Positions 1 through 11,825 of a DNA stretch of 64,000 nucleotides are shown piece after piece. Origin of the DNA: Catenaria anguillulae PL171 (lineage: Eukaryota; Blastocladiomycota; Blastocladiomycetes; Blastocladiales; Catenariaceae); NCBI GenBank assembly GCA_002102555.1, contig MCFL01000002.1:744001-808000 (forward strand). The letters run 5' to 3'. The notes under the pieces were generated by a model. The model searched no databases, was not told the DNA's origin, and was given only the letters and a program-made list of their open reading frames with translations. Numbering within the stretch: the first letter of the stretch is position 1; the number at the start of each line of letters is the position of its first letter. The position numbers and the translations under genes were made by a program.

Positions 1-1160
1 AAAGGGATTAGAGTGGATGAAATGAAAGTGTATTCGCGTGAGGAGACGGGTAGTGCGGTGCTTGGTGCTATCCTGCTTGAATGGATGGCGGTGTCGTCTG
101 TCCTTTATACATGTTGACGTTCCATTTGGGCCGACCGACCCCCAGCCTTCATCTGTTCACCGCCATGATCTCAACGCCATGACCGACCATGTAAGCGGCC
201 ATTTACCCAGGGCGACCAATGCTGGGGCCCTACATACGTTGCAACTCTGTGATGAGATGCGGCTGTAGTGTCGGTTGTGCCCATGTCGCTGGACGCTGGC
301 ACGGCGGTTGAAGTGCGACGCGTCGAGGCTTGGATGGCAACAAGTTGAAAACGGTGGGCAGGCAACAGAGAGATCAACCGAAACTGCTCGGCCCAAGAGG
401 CGATCGACTGAGACATTTGCAGAAAGTCCATCATGTGCTGGTGAGCCCACATGGGCGGTACATGCCTGTGGTCGTTTGTTCTTGGCCAGAGTGGGAGGGA
501 TCACGAAGAGTTGGTTGGAGTTCGCGCCATCTGACGCGTTGATGGCAGGGAATTGCGCAATGCTTGCGCATTTCGCCCTCCCTTTTCACGCGCACGCCTT
601 GAGCGTCCATAGGTGATGGAACTTGATCGTCTCTTATCATTCACTACATTCATCTCACTCTTAGTCTCACAGCAGCATACGTCATACGGGAAGTGAGACA
701 TACCATACACGTGATGTGGAAAGCCACATTTACATTGCATCCCTCGCGTCAGCTCGCAGAGGATTGTGCCGCGCGAGCATTGACGCCAGTGAACGCTGTA
801 GTGTCTTGCTGGGCGAGGAAAAGCTCGATGGACAAGCTGTGACTGACGGTCAATCTTTGCGCACCCTCTTCATGAGACGCAGACGAGTCAGATTTCCATG
901 ACTGTATCAACACCTTAGCGAGTCATGACAATGTCGTAACGGGCATCAGCATCAGAGCATCGATGTACCTTCTGGCACATATACATCCGGCCGCATTGGA
1001 AAAGAACCTTAGTCTCTGAACTTGCATATCGGGAGCGACCTGGACTGTCGCTGGTCCTCTCACAATCTATTCAGGGTGAAAAAAGTAAGAGACGAGGATC
1101 CTGCAGTACGACACACCAAGATGTTCTGATCTGACTGAGCGGGGTCACTCAGAAAAGGAG
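1..1160. other. No gene recognised
   Basis: Short overlapping open frames occur on both strands but none shows a family motif, signal peptide or consistent splice structure. I see no RNA gene or repeat here. Confidence 0.4.
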
Positions 1161-1164
1161 ATGC

Positions 1165-1551
1165 ATGGGTCTATGGACCTTTGTTCAAGGCCCTGGTAAA
1201 CAAAGAGAATGGCAAAGGCCAGGCTCGCAAGTGGCAAGACTCAATGGGCGCCGAGATTCTCAAGCAAGCCGAGCAGACAAACGACGTGCTGCAAAGCGAG
1301 GGCGGGCCGGGTGGATGCAACTTGGGCGCCATTAGCGAAGCTTCATGGGGGTCCATGGCAGGCATGAGTCGTGAGGGATCTCAGTCGTCGATTGGTAGCG
1401 TCGAGTCTGGCAAGTCGGCTCCGTCGGGCGCTTCAGGCATGGCGGCGCAGAAACTGTCACGAGCGACGACGAGTGGGCCGAAGTCAAAGCCGCTGAGGAA
1501 GCCGTTCAAAAGCTCATGGCCGAGGATTATGCGCAAGCCAACGCCTCGTGA
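1165..1551 (+). CDS. Fragment of a low-complexity protein
   Basis: The frame from about 1181 encodes a Ser/Gly-rich stretch. Around 1455 the protein-like reading passes to another frame that gives an acidic, helix-prone segment (TSDDEWAEVKAAEEAVQKL) ending at a TGA at 1549-1551. The switch implies a small indel or a missed intron. No domain is recognisable. It lies about 0.5 kb upstream of a PAS/cyclase relic and could be an N-terminal linker of that same locus, but nothing in the sequence proves it. The start codon is uncertain. Confidence 0.25.
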
Positions 1552-2024
1552 ACGCTGCTCAAGTGCAACACAAGCTCATGTATACGACAAAAGGAGGACC
1601 GTCGCTGACTCGCTCAACTGCACCGTGATTAGCTGCGCCTGTCACGGTTGACATTCGTCACCGTTCCTTGCTCATGTCTCGCACCCTTGTCTCTCGCGTA
1701 ATCTTCACGTGCTCCTTGTTTCCACCATGTTCCTGATCACCTTGCCCTGCACCTTGCTTCCATACCCTTCCCATGTCCATCCTTGTGTATTTAATCCTTG
1801 TCAATCCCTGAACCCATGTCATGTCCCCTAGTTGAATCAACCCCGTTGCTTGTCCATACAATATACACCCTTAGTCTCGTCTTGTCCTGTCCCTGCCCTG
1901 CTCCCGTCCCTGTCCCTCGTTGGACCGTAACAGCGCCAAGCAGAACTCAGCGTCAAGACACAGTATATGAGGAACTGGATTTGCACACGGGCGGAACTGC
2001 TTGCGCAAAGCACACGAGTGCTCT

Positions 2025-2655
2025 ATGAACGAGCTGGTCCAGTTTATGCACAAGGAATACATACCTCGTCTCACGCTCGATTAGACTCGCAGACCGCAAG
2101 TCACTGGCCGAATGCCGCGTCTTGGTCGCAATTCTCAAGACCTTCAGTGACGGTATCATCTCCATTTCGCCTCAAGGTATTGTCAACTGCTTCAACTTGG
2201 CCGCTGAGAAGATGTTTGGGCACAATGCCGCGGAGATTTTCGGTCAAAACATCAAAGTCATCACGCCCATGATGCGTGCAGCCAACCATGACCAGTACCT
2301 CATAATTTACCTCAAGACTGGGAAGCGCAAAGGATGTTTGGTGCATGCATCATGCAACGAGACTCATTCACACGTATTGCATTCACCTCACAGGTCATTG
2401 GCATGGGAACGCAGTCATTTGGCCGCCATAGAGGCGGATCCAAATTCCCAGTCTATCTCAATGTGTTGGAGGGCAAAGAAGGATGTGACTCTTCGCACAC
2501 GGATTGGCATTCACACGGGACCCGTGGTCGCCGGCGTGTTTGGCCGAAAGATGCCAAGATATTGCTTGTTTGGGGATACTGTCACCATTGCAAACAAGAT
2601 GAAATTCAACAGTGTCTTGATTTCGGACGCCAGCTACTGGGCCATTCCGTACTGA
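2025..2655 (+). pseudogene. Relic of a PAS-domain guanylyl/adenylyl cyclase
   Basis: The frame 2086-2340 encodes a PAS domain: [20 protein letters not shown], then [20 protein letters not shown] and a [14 protein letters not shown] tail typical of redox/ligand-sensing PAS folds. From about 2485 the same frame gives the second half of a class III cyclase: [20 protein letters not shown] followed by [14 protein letters not shown]. The [11 protein letters not shown] motif is typical of guanylyl cyclases. The first half of the catalytic domain, with the metal-binding aspartates, is missing: only about 150 bp separate the two parts. The helix after the motif degenerates and ends at a stop, and an in-frame stop sits upstream of the PAS domain. 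PAS-linked cyclases are common in flagellated fungi. This copy is almost certainly not functional unless the sequence is badly damaged by indels. Confidence 0.6.
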
Positions 2656-2675
2656 ACCAAGGGGCAACGTTGTGA

Positions 2676-3838
2676 TTCCTGTGCGTTTCAAGGCAGATTG
2701 ACAACAGAGCTCGCTACAAATATTGACAGTTTCCTGATCATGACAGGAAAAGGGAGCTGTGAAGACGCAGCTCGTCGTTGGCCTTGAAGGCTTTGATCCT
2801 CAGTTCCATATCGTGGTGCAAGCAAAGGAGCCATTGCACCACCAGCGGATCGCCAGACTGCCATTTTGGTAGGCACGGGCGCCGGTGTTTAAGTTTGTTC
2901 AGCAGCTTGAGCGCATTTCTCCTGTTGCTGCGTTTGAAGCCCTCCTGTTCCCCCTCCAACAACTTATACTGTCGCCTATCTGTTGTTTTCAATGCTCACA
3001 AGTTAGGGTGTTCGGCATTGGCTCAACAGGCTCATGTCCATTCTAAACGCTAGGTGGTGGAATCAAAATGCATACATTGTTCCTATTGTACCCCACGGCG
3101 CTGGAATCAGTGCGGTCTGTCTGCTCTGGTGGGTGGTAATGTCATGTCCCGGACATGGCTCGGACAAAATCGCTGTGCGATTTGTTCTCGAGCAGTACAA
3201 GCCCCTTCTAGAACTTCAGGCACGCACTCGGCAACTTTCCTGAAGCCGCCACATCTTGTGACGAGAGCATGATTAACGCCATCTGGCTCGTTTCAAGATG
3301 ATTCTTCGCTCCAAACCTTCCGTTGTTCGCTGGTGTCGATCGTGGCCGCCAAGCCCAAACAGACCTGCCAGCAATGGTGCATGCACACGTCCTCGGTACA
3401 GTCTCTTTCGCCAAATCTCAATGCACCTCATCAGGAAATGGGCGGGCCCAAAAACATCCTGTTTAATCCTCTGAAACACCAACAGTCGACTTGAACCTGC
3501 CCTCGCCGCCCCGGCCCATTGACGACAAACACACTTCAGGTTGGCTCTCCCAGAATTCCCCTCTAGTTCAGTCCACGTACCTTTAACGATACAGTATCAC
3601 CAGCGTCACGGCCAAGTCGATGCATTTCTGCTGCGGAAAGCCCTTGTTCCAACCAAATTCCAATCACCGACACCCTCCATCGACAAACGAGCTCGTTAAG
3701 TTGTTTGCATTGCCGCTCGCTTGAACGCCCCCGCTCGCACCCACCTTGAACTCATTTACAGCCAGCCAATTTCCCATCTCTTTGGACGATCAGCATTCGT
3801 CCCCAAAGAGCATTCTTCAAGCTATCTTACTCTTTACC
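2676..3838. other. Intergenic region, no gene recognised
   Basis: Only short uncorroborated frames. The last 150 bases are pyrimidine-rich and probably form the leader of the membrane-protein gene starting at 3839. Confidence 0.4.
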
Positions 3839-5296
3839 ATGGCTCTCGGACGTCTCCTTCGACCCGTCATCTACGTGGCCCTCATCACGCTCCCAATTGC
3901 CTTCTGCATTTGGGTCGTGTGGTCCTTGTCATGGATGGCCGAGCCCATCAGCCCATCTGTCGCGGGATTATCTGGCGAGGATGCACCCCGCGGCCTTGTC
4001 CTTGCACGGACACTGAATGAGCAGCGAGTCGTCGGGAGTGGCAGCCGCGATACGTCCCTGTTTGGCGATTTCAAGAACGACTTTTGGGCCCTCATCATCG
4101 TGTACTGCTTCTGGATCGTGGTCAACCTCATCATGTCTGGATTGTCGTCGTGGATGTGCTTCCTTGAGTACAAAAGGGTATGTTCCTTCGTCGTCGGCTC
4201 CCTCCCTCCAAGGAGTTCATCCATGCACCGTTGCGTGTGCATTCGGTTTCATTTCGCTTTGCACGTCAATGTGGAGTTCTCGCTCACAGTTTCACTCACT
4301 GACCGTTTTCCGTATTCTAGAATCGCGTTGACAACTCGACATGGTTCCGCAACAGCATGTTCTGCCTAGTCACTATCATTGTCCTGACCGAGATTTTCGT
4401 CAAGGTTGCTTTGCCGGAAAGGTTGGTTCGCATGAATGCCGCCACGTTCCTTTGGCTTCTCATCAAGGATGGACTCATGGTGTGTCATTTGCACATTTCG
4501 ACTACATCCCACCCTGTGATGCAATGTCTCACTATGCCCCGTTTCTCGTTTTTTTTCTTGTTGTTGTTGTTTAGGTCGGTTTCGCCTTTGGATGGGACTT
4601 TACCATCCCTTCATCCTCGGCCAAGTCCAAAAAGGCCACGCCGCCCTCTCGTTCCAACTCGTCCAACTCGGTCCAGAATCCAGAATCGCGCCAAATGGGT
4701 GCCATCAGTCGTTCAGCATCCGCTACATCCGACATGACGCTCCAGTCATCGAGCCAGGACAATTTGCTCAAGTCCCCGCAAGCCAACGGTCGCCTTGCAC
4801 CAGGCGTCGTTGTTGGTCACCATCCATCCATGCACCGCAACGCATCGCGCGCTCGCTCTGCCCGATCAGCCAAGGGCATGTCGTCTGCCTCCTTCACAAG
4901 CTCCACTGCGGGCACCACGCTGACGGGCAACACCCTTGTCCTCGGACCCATGCATGTGAATGCAAATGGGTCAGTATCGCCCAACGCTGCTCCCACGTCG
5001 GCTTCAGCCACCTTGTCCTTGGGCCGGCATATGCAACCACACGCACATCCTCCCATGCCGACGTCGCCCATGACGCCAGATTACCCATGTTTGACCGCGC
5101 GCTTCTCGCTGGGCATCACAAGACTCAATCGCCGACCGACCCATCTGTCGTTCGGTCGCCAGCAGCCACTGCGGCAGCAGGTGCAACCCTTGCCGCTGTT
5201 GCTGAAGTTGAAGACACCATTCAACAGCAACTTCCACCATTACCACCATCTCCATCATCGTCCCTGTCCAGCAATGGCCCGTCGAGGCCATCTTGA
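3839..5296 (+). CDS. Membrane protein with Ser-rich cytoplasmic tail
   Basis: Three exons join in phase: 3839-4177, 4321-4479 and 4575 onward, with GTATGT..TAG and GTGTGT..TAG introns. The first 180 or so residues contain about four hydrophobic segments (near residues 8-30, 83-103, 125-141 and 153-172). A long Ser/Thr/Pro-rich tail follows, with many Ser-Ala and Ser-Asn pairs, and looks like a phosphorylation-rich cytoplasmic domain. Near 5085 the protein-like reading moves by one frame: after MTPDYP it resumes as MFDRALLAGHHKTQSPTDPS and ends at 5296 in a Gln/Pro/Ser-rich tail. This is probably a one-base indel. I do not recognise the family. The small number of helices and the absence of charged pore residues give no clue to transport. 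Confidence 0.6.
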
Positions 5297-6048
5297 TCAT
5301 TTTTCCGCTAGATCATACAAATGTACAACAAGTAGACCCCTCACTGGCTTTTTCGCCCGTTTTTGCTCCTTGCCCTCCTGCCACCACTTGCTTGTTGCGA
5401 ATCTTGATTCTGTGCGGCAACGGCCAGTTCACAATGTTGCCTTTGCTCCCACTGTTTCGTCGTTGACAATGCGGTTCCGTCGCGAGCTGGTCGACCATGA
5501 TTCCCTTGCATTTTTGATAGCACCAGTCGCTTTGTTTGTTCGTATGCAACTTCAATTCCTTGTCCCCACATCCTGAGACGTGTCCATTCGGAGTTGACCT
5601 TCTTTTCTTTTCTGTTTCTGATCCCATATCGTTTGTACCCATCTTTTTTTTGCATAATGTAACCCCATGCACCCATGCACCTCGCCTTGAAGTTGACGCT
5701 CATTTATTTATTCATGGCCGAAGGTGACATGGGTGTGGAGCTGACACAACACAAGCTGCTGACACGTCAAAGGCGTCAAAACACGCACGTGAAGAGGCGA
5801 GCTCGGCTCACCAGCATGTCTCGGGCAACTCCAACAGGCAGTCGACGCAACCGTTTACATAAATACAGAAACCACGGCTGCTTCACATGCAATGCCATGC
5901 CATGCAATACTGAATGTAACTGGCTATCGTCCCCTTACCGACGTCTCGTTTCGTCTCGTCTCCTCTTGAGCCTTCAGCCCATCGCCCCACCGCCCATCCA
6001 AACATCAGCACATCTGCCCATCCGTAGCGACTTCACGCTCCATCCAAG
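5297..6048. other. Intergenic region, no gene recognised
   Basis: T-rich 3' flank of the membrane-protein gene, then the promoter side of the PDI gene. Pyrimidine-rich runs fill 5940-6045 just before its ATG. No other structure seen. Confidence 0.4.
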
Positions 6049-7017
6049 ATGAAATTCTCGCTGGCCCTGCGCCTGTTCACATCCTTGCTCGCATTCGCAT
6101 TCAGCGCCAAGCTGGCGCATGGCTTCTTTGGCGCAAACGCCGGGATCTCGCACCTGACCCAGAGCACTTACCATGCCCAAGTCATGGACACGGAACAGAC
6201 TACCGTCGTAATGTACTATGCGCCATGGTGTGGCTATTGCCAAAAAATGAAGCCAGATTTTGCTACAGCTAGCAGGAAGCTCAAGGGCATTGTCAAGTTT
6301 GCCGCTGTCAACTGCGACGAGGAGAAGCAGGTTTGTGCCGAGGCCGGCGTGCAAGGCTTCCCGGTGGTCAAGGGATACTACACGAACGCAAAGTCAAAGA
6401 AGCGCATCACCATTGGTACGTTTTAGCGTCATTGTGCAACGGCCTCATGTGCACTTTTGGAGACTGACGTGGCCCGTGAGTGTGGTGGTGTAGAGTACCA
6501 AGGCGACCGAACCGCTCAATCGCTCGTGTCCTTTGGCCAGGACCGCATTCCAAACTTTGTGAAAAACATTCGCTCGACTCCCACTGCCGCCGGCCCGTCC
6601 ATCACCCTCGACAAGTTTTACTCGCTCGAAAACTCGACGCTGCCCAAAATTGTGGTTGTCAAACCCGCCAGTCGAGCGCAGAAGCCCACATCGTCGTTGC
6701 TCAAGGCACTCGCGATCGATTACCACTACCGGCTGTTGATTGGCGAAGCGACGGGTGCGTCCGACGACGATGCCGTGTATACCGATTTCGGCGGCAAGGC
6801 GCCGGCGCCGAAAGCCATGCCAGACGTGTATGCTGTGATTCCCGGACAAGCAGAGGCCGTCAAGTACACTGGGGAGATCAAGCAGAAGCCGTTGCGCGAG
6901 TTTTTCGATCGGTTTGCGTTGAAGAAGAAGATCCGGCCGAGCAGGAAGAAGGGCAAGGCAGCAAAGAAGGTGGAGGAGCAGAAGGCCAAGTTGGGGAATG
7001 TGAGGGATGAATTGTGA
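6049..7017 (+). CDS. ER thioredoxin-fold protein (PDI family) with RDEL tail
   Basis: Two exons, 6049-6415 and 6494-7017, give 296 residues. An N-terminal signal peptide (residues 1-25, LFTSLLAFAF core) precedes a thioredoxin domain with the active site WCGYC (Cys61 and Cys64) and a cis-Pro region (GVQGFPVVKGYY). The second half resembles a redox-inactive thioredoxin-like domain. The C-terminus is Lys-rich and ends in RDEL, a KDEL/HDEL-type retrieval signal. The expected role is disulfide exchange in the ER lumen. With a single CxxC domain it is shorter than classical PDI (about 500 residues) and nearer to fungal Mpd1 or P5-like proteins. The intron begins GTACGT and ends in TAG. No frameshift is seen. 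Confidence 0.9.
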
Positions 7018-7256
7018 GAGATACGTGCCTTTCAGGAGCACTTAATACAATCGATCATCCGAAAGTTGTTCTGGTCATGCCTTTCGCCGGTTCGGACTTT
7101 CGGGGTATAATTCGTTGCCGATCGTGTGGTGAAAGGCTGGCACAGGCAACGTGATCCTCGTACATAATGTCTCGCACGCCAACCCCAACAAAAGCGTCCG
7201 TTCTCTCTCGTACCTGCATAATCAAACGTCTTATTCACTCTCGCACACCATTCACC

Positions 7257-9042
7257 ATGACCGTCACCAAGCCGCTGGCCGACTTCTACGCCCATGTGGA
7301 CGCCAACGAGGCGCACTACATTGACAAGCTCCGTGAGGTTGTGGCCATCCCCAGGTGTGTTGCTCTGGCGCGCTGTTCTCTAATTTGACGCTGGCCGCAT
7401 ACCAGCAGACCGGCGGCGTTCGTGCCATGTGGGTTGCGGACGAGCGCCTTGGTGTGCGATCGGCTCCCAGCGAGTCGAGTCAATTCGATCAACGTTACGT
7501 AACAGATGCTCACTCAATGGCGTCGCGTTCTGTGTCATTAATACATACAGTGTCTCGTCGGATGCGGCCTACCGCCCCAAGGTCTTTGAAATGGGCGCCT
7601 GGCTCGAAAAGGAAATGCAACGCCTCGGTATCCAAACGAAGCGTCACCATCCGGGCAAGCACGTCATGGACGGCCAAGAGCTCGAGTTGCCGCCCATTGT
7701 CATCGGCACGTTCGGCACCGATCCCAAGAAGAAGACTGTCGCCGTTTACGGGCACTATGACGTCCAGCCTGCTCTCGAATCTGACGGCTGGGACTCGGAC
7801 CCCTGGACCTTGACCATGATGCCCGATGGTCGTATGGTTGGTCGCGGATCGACCGATGACAAGGGTCCCGTGATTGGCTGGCTGTGGGTCGTCGAGGCGC
7901 ACCAAAAGCTCGGTCTTGAGCTGCCCGTGAACCTCAAGTTTGTGTTTGAGGGCATGGAAGAGACCGGCAGTGAGGGTTTGGACGACATGATCATTTCCAT
8001 GGCCAAGACCGAGTTCAAGGATGTCGACTGCGTGTGCATTTCTGACAACTATTGGCTCGGCACCACCAAGCCGTGCGTCACCTACGGCCTGCGTGGCATT
8101 TCGGTACCGTTCCCCCCTTCTCGCTTGCTCATTCATTCTTCTTTCGTTCGTTCATGAGGACTGACCGCGAGATCTGTCCAGTACTTCAACATGACCGTTC
8201 AAGGACCGGCTTGGGATTTGCACTCTGGCGTGTTTGGTGGAACCACACACGAGCCAATGACTGGTGCGTCTATCCTTACTGGAACCCGCACCTCCGATTA
8301 AAACGTGCTAACAGGCTGTTTTTATATGACCACAGACTTGATCCATCTCATGGGCCGCCTCGTGACGCCCGACGGCACCATCCTGGTTCCCGGGATCATG
8401 GAGAACGTTGCGCCGGTGACCGACGCCGAGCTCGAAATCTACAAGAAGCTCGATGTTGACATGTCGGACATTGAAGCATCGGTGGGCGCCAAGACCTTGA
8501 TCTACGCCAATGACAAGTCCAAGACGCTCATGAACCGCTGGCGCTTCCCGTCGCTCTCGCTTCATGGCATTGAGGGCGCCTTTTACGCGCCTGGCGCGAA
8601 AACCGTGATCCCGGCCAAGGTCACGGGCAAGTTCTCGATCCGGTCCGTGCCCAACATGGATCCCAAAGAAATCAACGAAAAAGTGTCCAAGTATCTGGAG
8701 GCCGAATTTGCCAAGCTCAATTCCAAGAACAAGTTCAAAATCGAGGGATCGCACGGCGGGAAACCCTGGGTGGGCGATTTGAATCACTGGAACTACGTAG
8801 CGGCCATCAAGGCCGTTGAGCAAGTGTTTGGCGTGACGCCGGACCTTACGCGCGAGGGCGGGTCGATCCCGGTGACACTCACGTTCCAGACCGCCCTGGA
8901 CAAGAGCGTGCTTTTGTTGCCCATGGGTCGGTCCAACGACGGCGCTCATTCCGTGAATGAGAAGCTCGACAAGGACAACTACATCAAGGGGATCAAGTTG
9001 CTCGGAACCTACTTGCACCAAATTGCCGCCATCGCCAAGTAA
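7257..9042 (+). CDS. DUG1: Cytosolic M20 metallodipeptidase (Dug1/CNDP2)
   Basis: Four exons (7257-7354, 7551-8103, 8182-8263, 8336-9042) join in phase to 479 residues, the usual length for CNDP2 and Dug1. The family motifs are present: AVYGHYDVQPA (first metal His), GRGSTDDKGP (bridging Asp), EGMEETGSEGLDD (catalytic and metal Glu), and DLHSGVFGGTTHEPMTDLIH of the lid domain. The protein hydrolyses Cys-Gly and other dipeptides. In fungi, Dug1 works in glutathione turnover with Dug2 and Dug3; those partners are not in this window. Splice sites and frame are clean throughout. It lies 240 bp downstream of the PDI gene on the same strand. Confidence 0.95.
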
Positions 9043-9685
9043 GTCATCGATCATGGAAGGCCGTTTAATGGCCTTGTGAGTGCTGGATCGGTGGATGTCG
9101 CATTCCCGTTGTCAGTTCTTTTCTTTGTGTGTGTCAATGTGTACATTTTCAGTCATTGTGACCATTCTTCCCTTTGCCCTTGCTGTTAGGAGGACCCCTC
9201 CCGTCCAAGCCTGTGACCGTTCCGTTAGCAAAGTCCACATCAAGTCCGCACATGGTCGTCTCCTCTCGCTCAAGGAGTTCGGAATGAAGCGTTAGCGCGA
9301 CTCACGTTAATTGGGAGGAGTGTTACGCCATGGAACCAATGCCGCAATCCCCACGGTTTCGGCCCGGCAACTTCCGACCTGTTGTTAGCGCGGCCTCCGA
9401 TTGGCTGCTTTGGGTCCGGGTTTGCCCCGGCCCGAACAATGCTGCCAGCCAAGTGTGGTTAGCGTGAGGCTTGACGAGATAGACACACGTGCTCTTGAGC
9501 CCAACACGAACATTGGTAAAGGCGCGCGAGACTTCAAAAGCCATCAACCACCCACCCGCTTCCTTACCAGCTGGTTGACTTTGAGGTCACGCCCATAGCT
9601 CTTCCATGTAATCATCGATTCGAGTGCCGGCCATTCACACCTGCCCACCCGCAGCCTCAGTACCCCACGCACTCAGTCAGCCACC
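9043..9685. other. Intergenic region, no gene recognised
   Basis: Contains the 3' flank of DUG1 and the promoter of the ALDH7A1 gene, with a C/A-rich leader just before 9686. No RNA gene or repeat seen. Confidence 0.4.
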
Positions 9686-11380
9686 ATGTTCCGCCTCGCC
9701 GCCACTCGCGCCGCCGCCGCTCCGGCTCTCCGCCGTTCCCTGCACATCAATGTGCCCAAGACGCAGAACCGCGCCGTCGTGTCTGAAATCCTGGACCAGC
9801 TGGGCCTCGACGCCTCGTCGCCCAACCCGGGCGTGTACGACGGCACGTGGCGCAACGGCCGCGGCAAGGTCCGCGATCAAATCAACCCGGCGACCAACGA
9901 GGTGATTGCTCAGGTGGCCGAGGGCAACGTGCAAGACTACAACGAGGTCATGGCCAAGGTCCAGGAGGCCAAGCTCGCTTGGCGTGAAATTCCCGCGCCT
10001 AAGCGCGGCGAGATTGTGCGCCAGATGCGCGAGGCCTTGGCCGCCAAGAAGGATCCGCTCGGCAAGCTCGTGTCGCTCGAGATGGGCAAGATTACCAGCG
10101 AAGGCTTGGGCGAGGTTCAAGAGTACATTGACATTTGCGACTACGCCACGGGTTTGTCGCGCATGATGGCCGGCAAGGTCATTCCCTCTGAGCGTGCGTT
10201 TGTCCATCTTTCTTCTGATAGTTGAACCGATTAATGCAAGTCCATCTGACATGCGATCTTGCTCACGATTCATTCAGGTCCTGGCCATTTCATGATGGAG
10301 CAATGGAACCCGCTTGGTACTGTTGGTGTCATCTCTGCCTTCAACTTCCCCGTGGCCGTCTACGGCTGGAACTCTGCCCTTGCCCTCGTGTGCGGTAACC
10401 CGACCATCTGGAAGGGTGCTCCATCGACCAACTTGGCCTCGGTTGCCACCACCAAGATCATCACCGAAGTGCTGGAAAAGAACGGTCTCCCGGGTGCCAT
10501 CACGGCCCTTTGCACGGGTGACGCCGATGTGGGTCAAGCTATGGCCGCTGACAAGCGCGTCGACTTGCTCTCCTTCACGGGCTCTACGGAAATTGGCCGC
10601 AAGGTTGGCGTGACTGTGCAAAGCCGGTTCGGTCGCCCCTTGCTTGAATTGGGCGGCAACAACGCCATCATTGTCATGGACGATGCCGACCTCAACCTTG
10701 CCGTGCGCGCCATCCTGTTTGCCGCCGTCGGTACCGCGGGTCAACGGTGCACGACCGTGCGCCGCCTCTTCCTCCACGAGAAGATTGAGAAGGAGTTCAT
10801 GACCAACCTGATTGCCGCGTACAAGCAAGTGCGTGTCGGCGACCCATTGGCCGACTCGACGCTGTGCGGCCCGCTGCACACCAAGGCTGCCGTCGAGGCC
10901 TACAAGCAAGGTCTGGTCAAGGTCCAAGAGCAAGGCGGCAAGATTTTGTTTGGCGGCAACGTGATCAACGGTGCTGCCGGCAACTATGTGGAGCCCACCA
11001 TCACGCGCATTGACCCGAGTGCCCCCGTCGTGCAGCACGAAATCTTTGTGCCCATCTTGCACACGCATACGTTCAAGACGCTCGACCAGGCCATTGCCAT
11101 GAACAATGCCGTTGGCCAAGGCTTGTCGTCGAGTTTGTTCACCGAGTCGCCCGCCAACATCTTCAAGTGGACTGGGCCCGCCGGATCCGATTGCGGTATT
11201 GTCAATGTCAACATTCCGACCAATGGTGCCGAGATTGGTGGCGCGTTTGGTGGCAACAAGGAGACGGGCGATGGGCGCGAGTCTGGGTCCAACTCGTGGG
11301 AGCAGTACTGCCGCCGGGCAACGTGCACCATCAACTACTCTGGAGCCTTGCCGTTGGCTCAGGGCATCACGTTTGAGTAA
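9686..11380 (+). CDS. ALDH7A1: Mitochondrial alpha-aminoadipic semialdehyde dehydrogenase (antiquitin)
   Basis: Exons 9686-10193 and 10278-11380 give 536 residues. The N-terminus ([20 protein letters not shown]) is an Arg/Ala-rich mitochondrial presequence. The ALDH fold is complete. It has the cofactor-loop [10 protein letters not shown], the general base in LLELGGNN, the catalytic Cys in [12 protein letters not shown], and the antiquitin-specific C-terminal block [19 protein letters not shown] followed by [14 protein letters not shown]7A1 oxidises alpha-aminoadipic semialdehyde (and betaine aldehyde) with NAD+, a step of lysine breakdown in animals and bacteria. Most Dikarya lack a close ALDH7, so its presence fits an early-diverging fungus or other protist. 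No indels are visible. Confidence 0.95.
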
Positions 11381-11825
11381 GCCTGGGATTGTGTTTGATT
11401 GTTTGTTTGTCTCTCCTCATTTTTTTTTACATATTTAGCTGTGAACCCTTCCCCACCCCACCATTTCCTCTCCTCTGAAAATCAATGAAGTATCTCGCAT
11501 ACGTGTGTGACGAAATCGGCGTCCATTCCGTTCGGGGAGGCACTGTAATCGCATATGTAAGCCTGATGAAATGGAATACATGCGGCAGAGGGGTGGTGGT
11601 GACTGATTCCCCGTCATCCATGTTTGTACATTGTCAAATCGACACATATGTAGTTATTTCGCATGTTTTTGACTTGATGCAATGCATTCCATTCGAATGA
11701 CTCCGTTCTATCCAATTGTCTCCCGTGCCCTTGGCCGGCATGGAGGCCATCCTGGTGGACATATCTTCACGCCGCGAGACGGCGCTTCTCGACACCATGC
11801 GAGACGAGAATCCGAGCACATCATG

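Noticed and set aside
8308-9054. 248-residue minus-strand frame; also 10274-11119 minus and 59865-60986 minus
   Set aside because: Each lies opposite a well-supported conserved gene (DUG1, ALDH7A1) or an intact spliced gene and shows no family motif.
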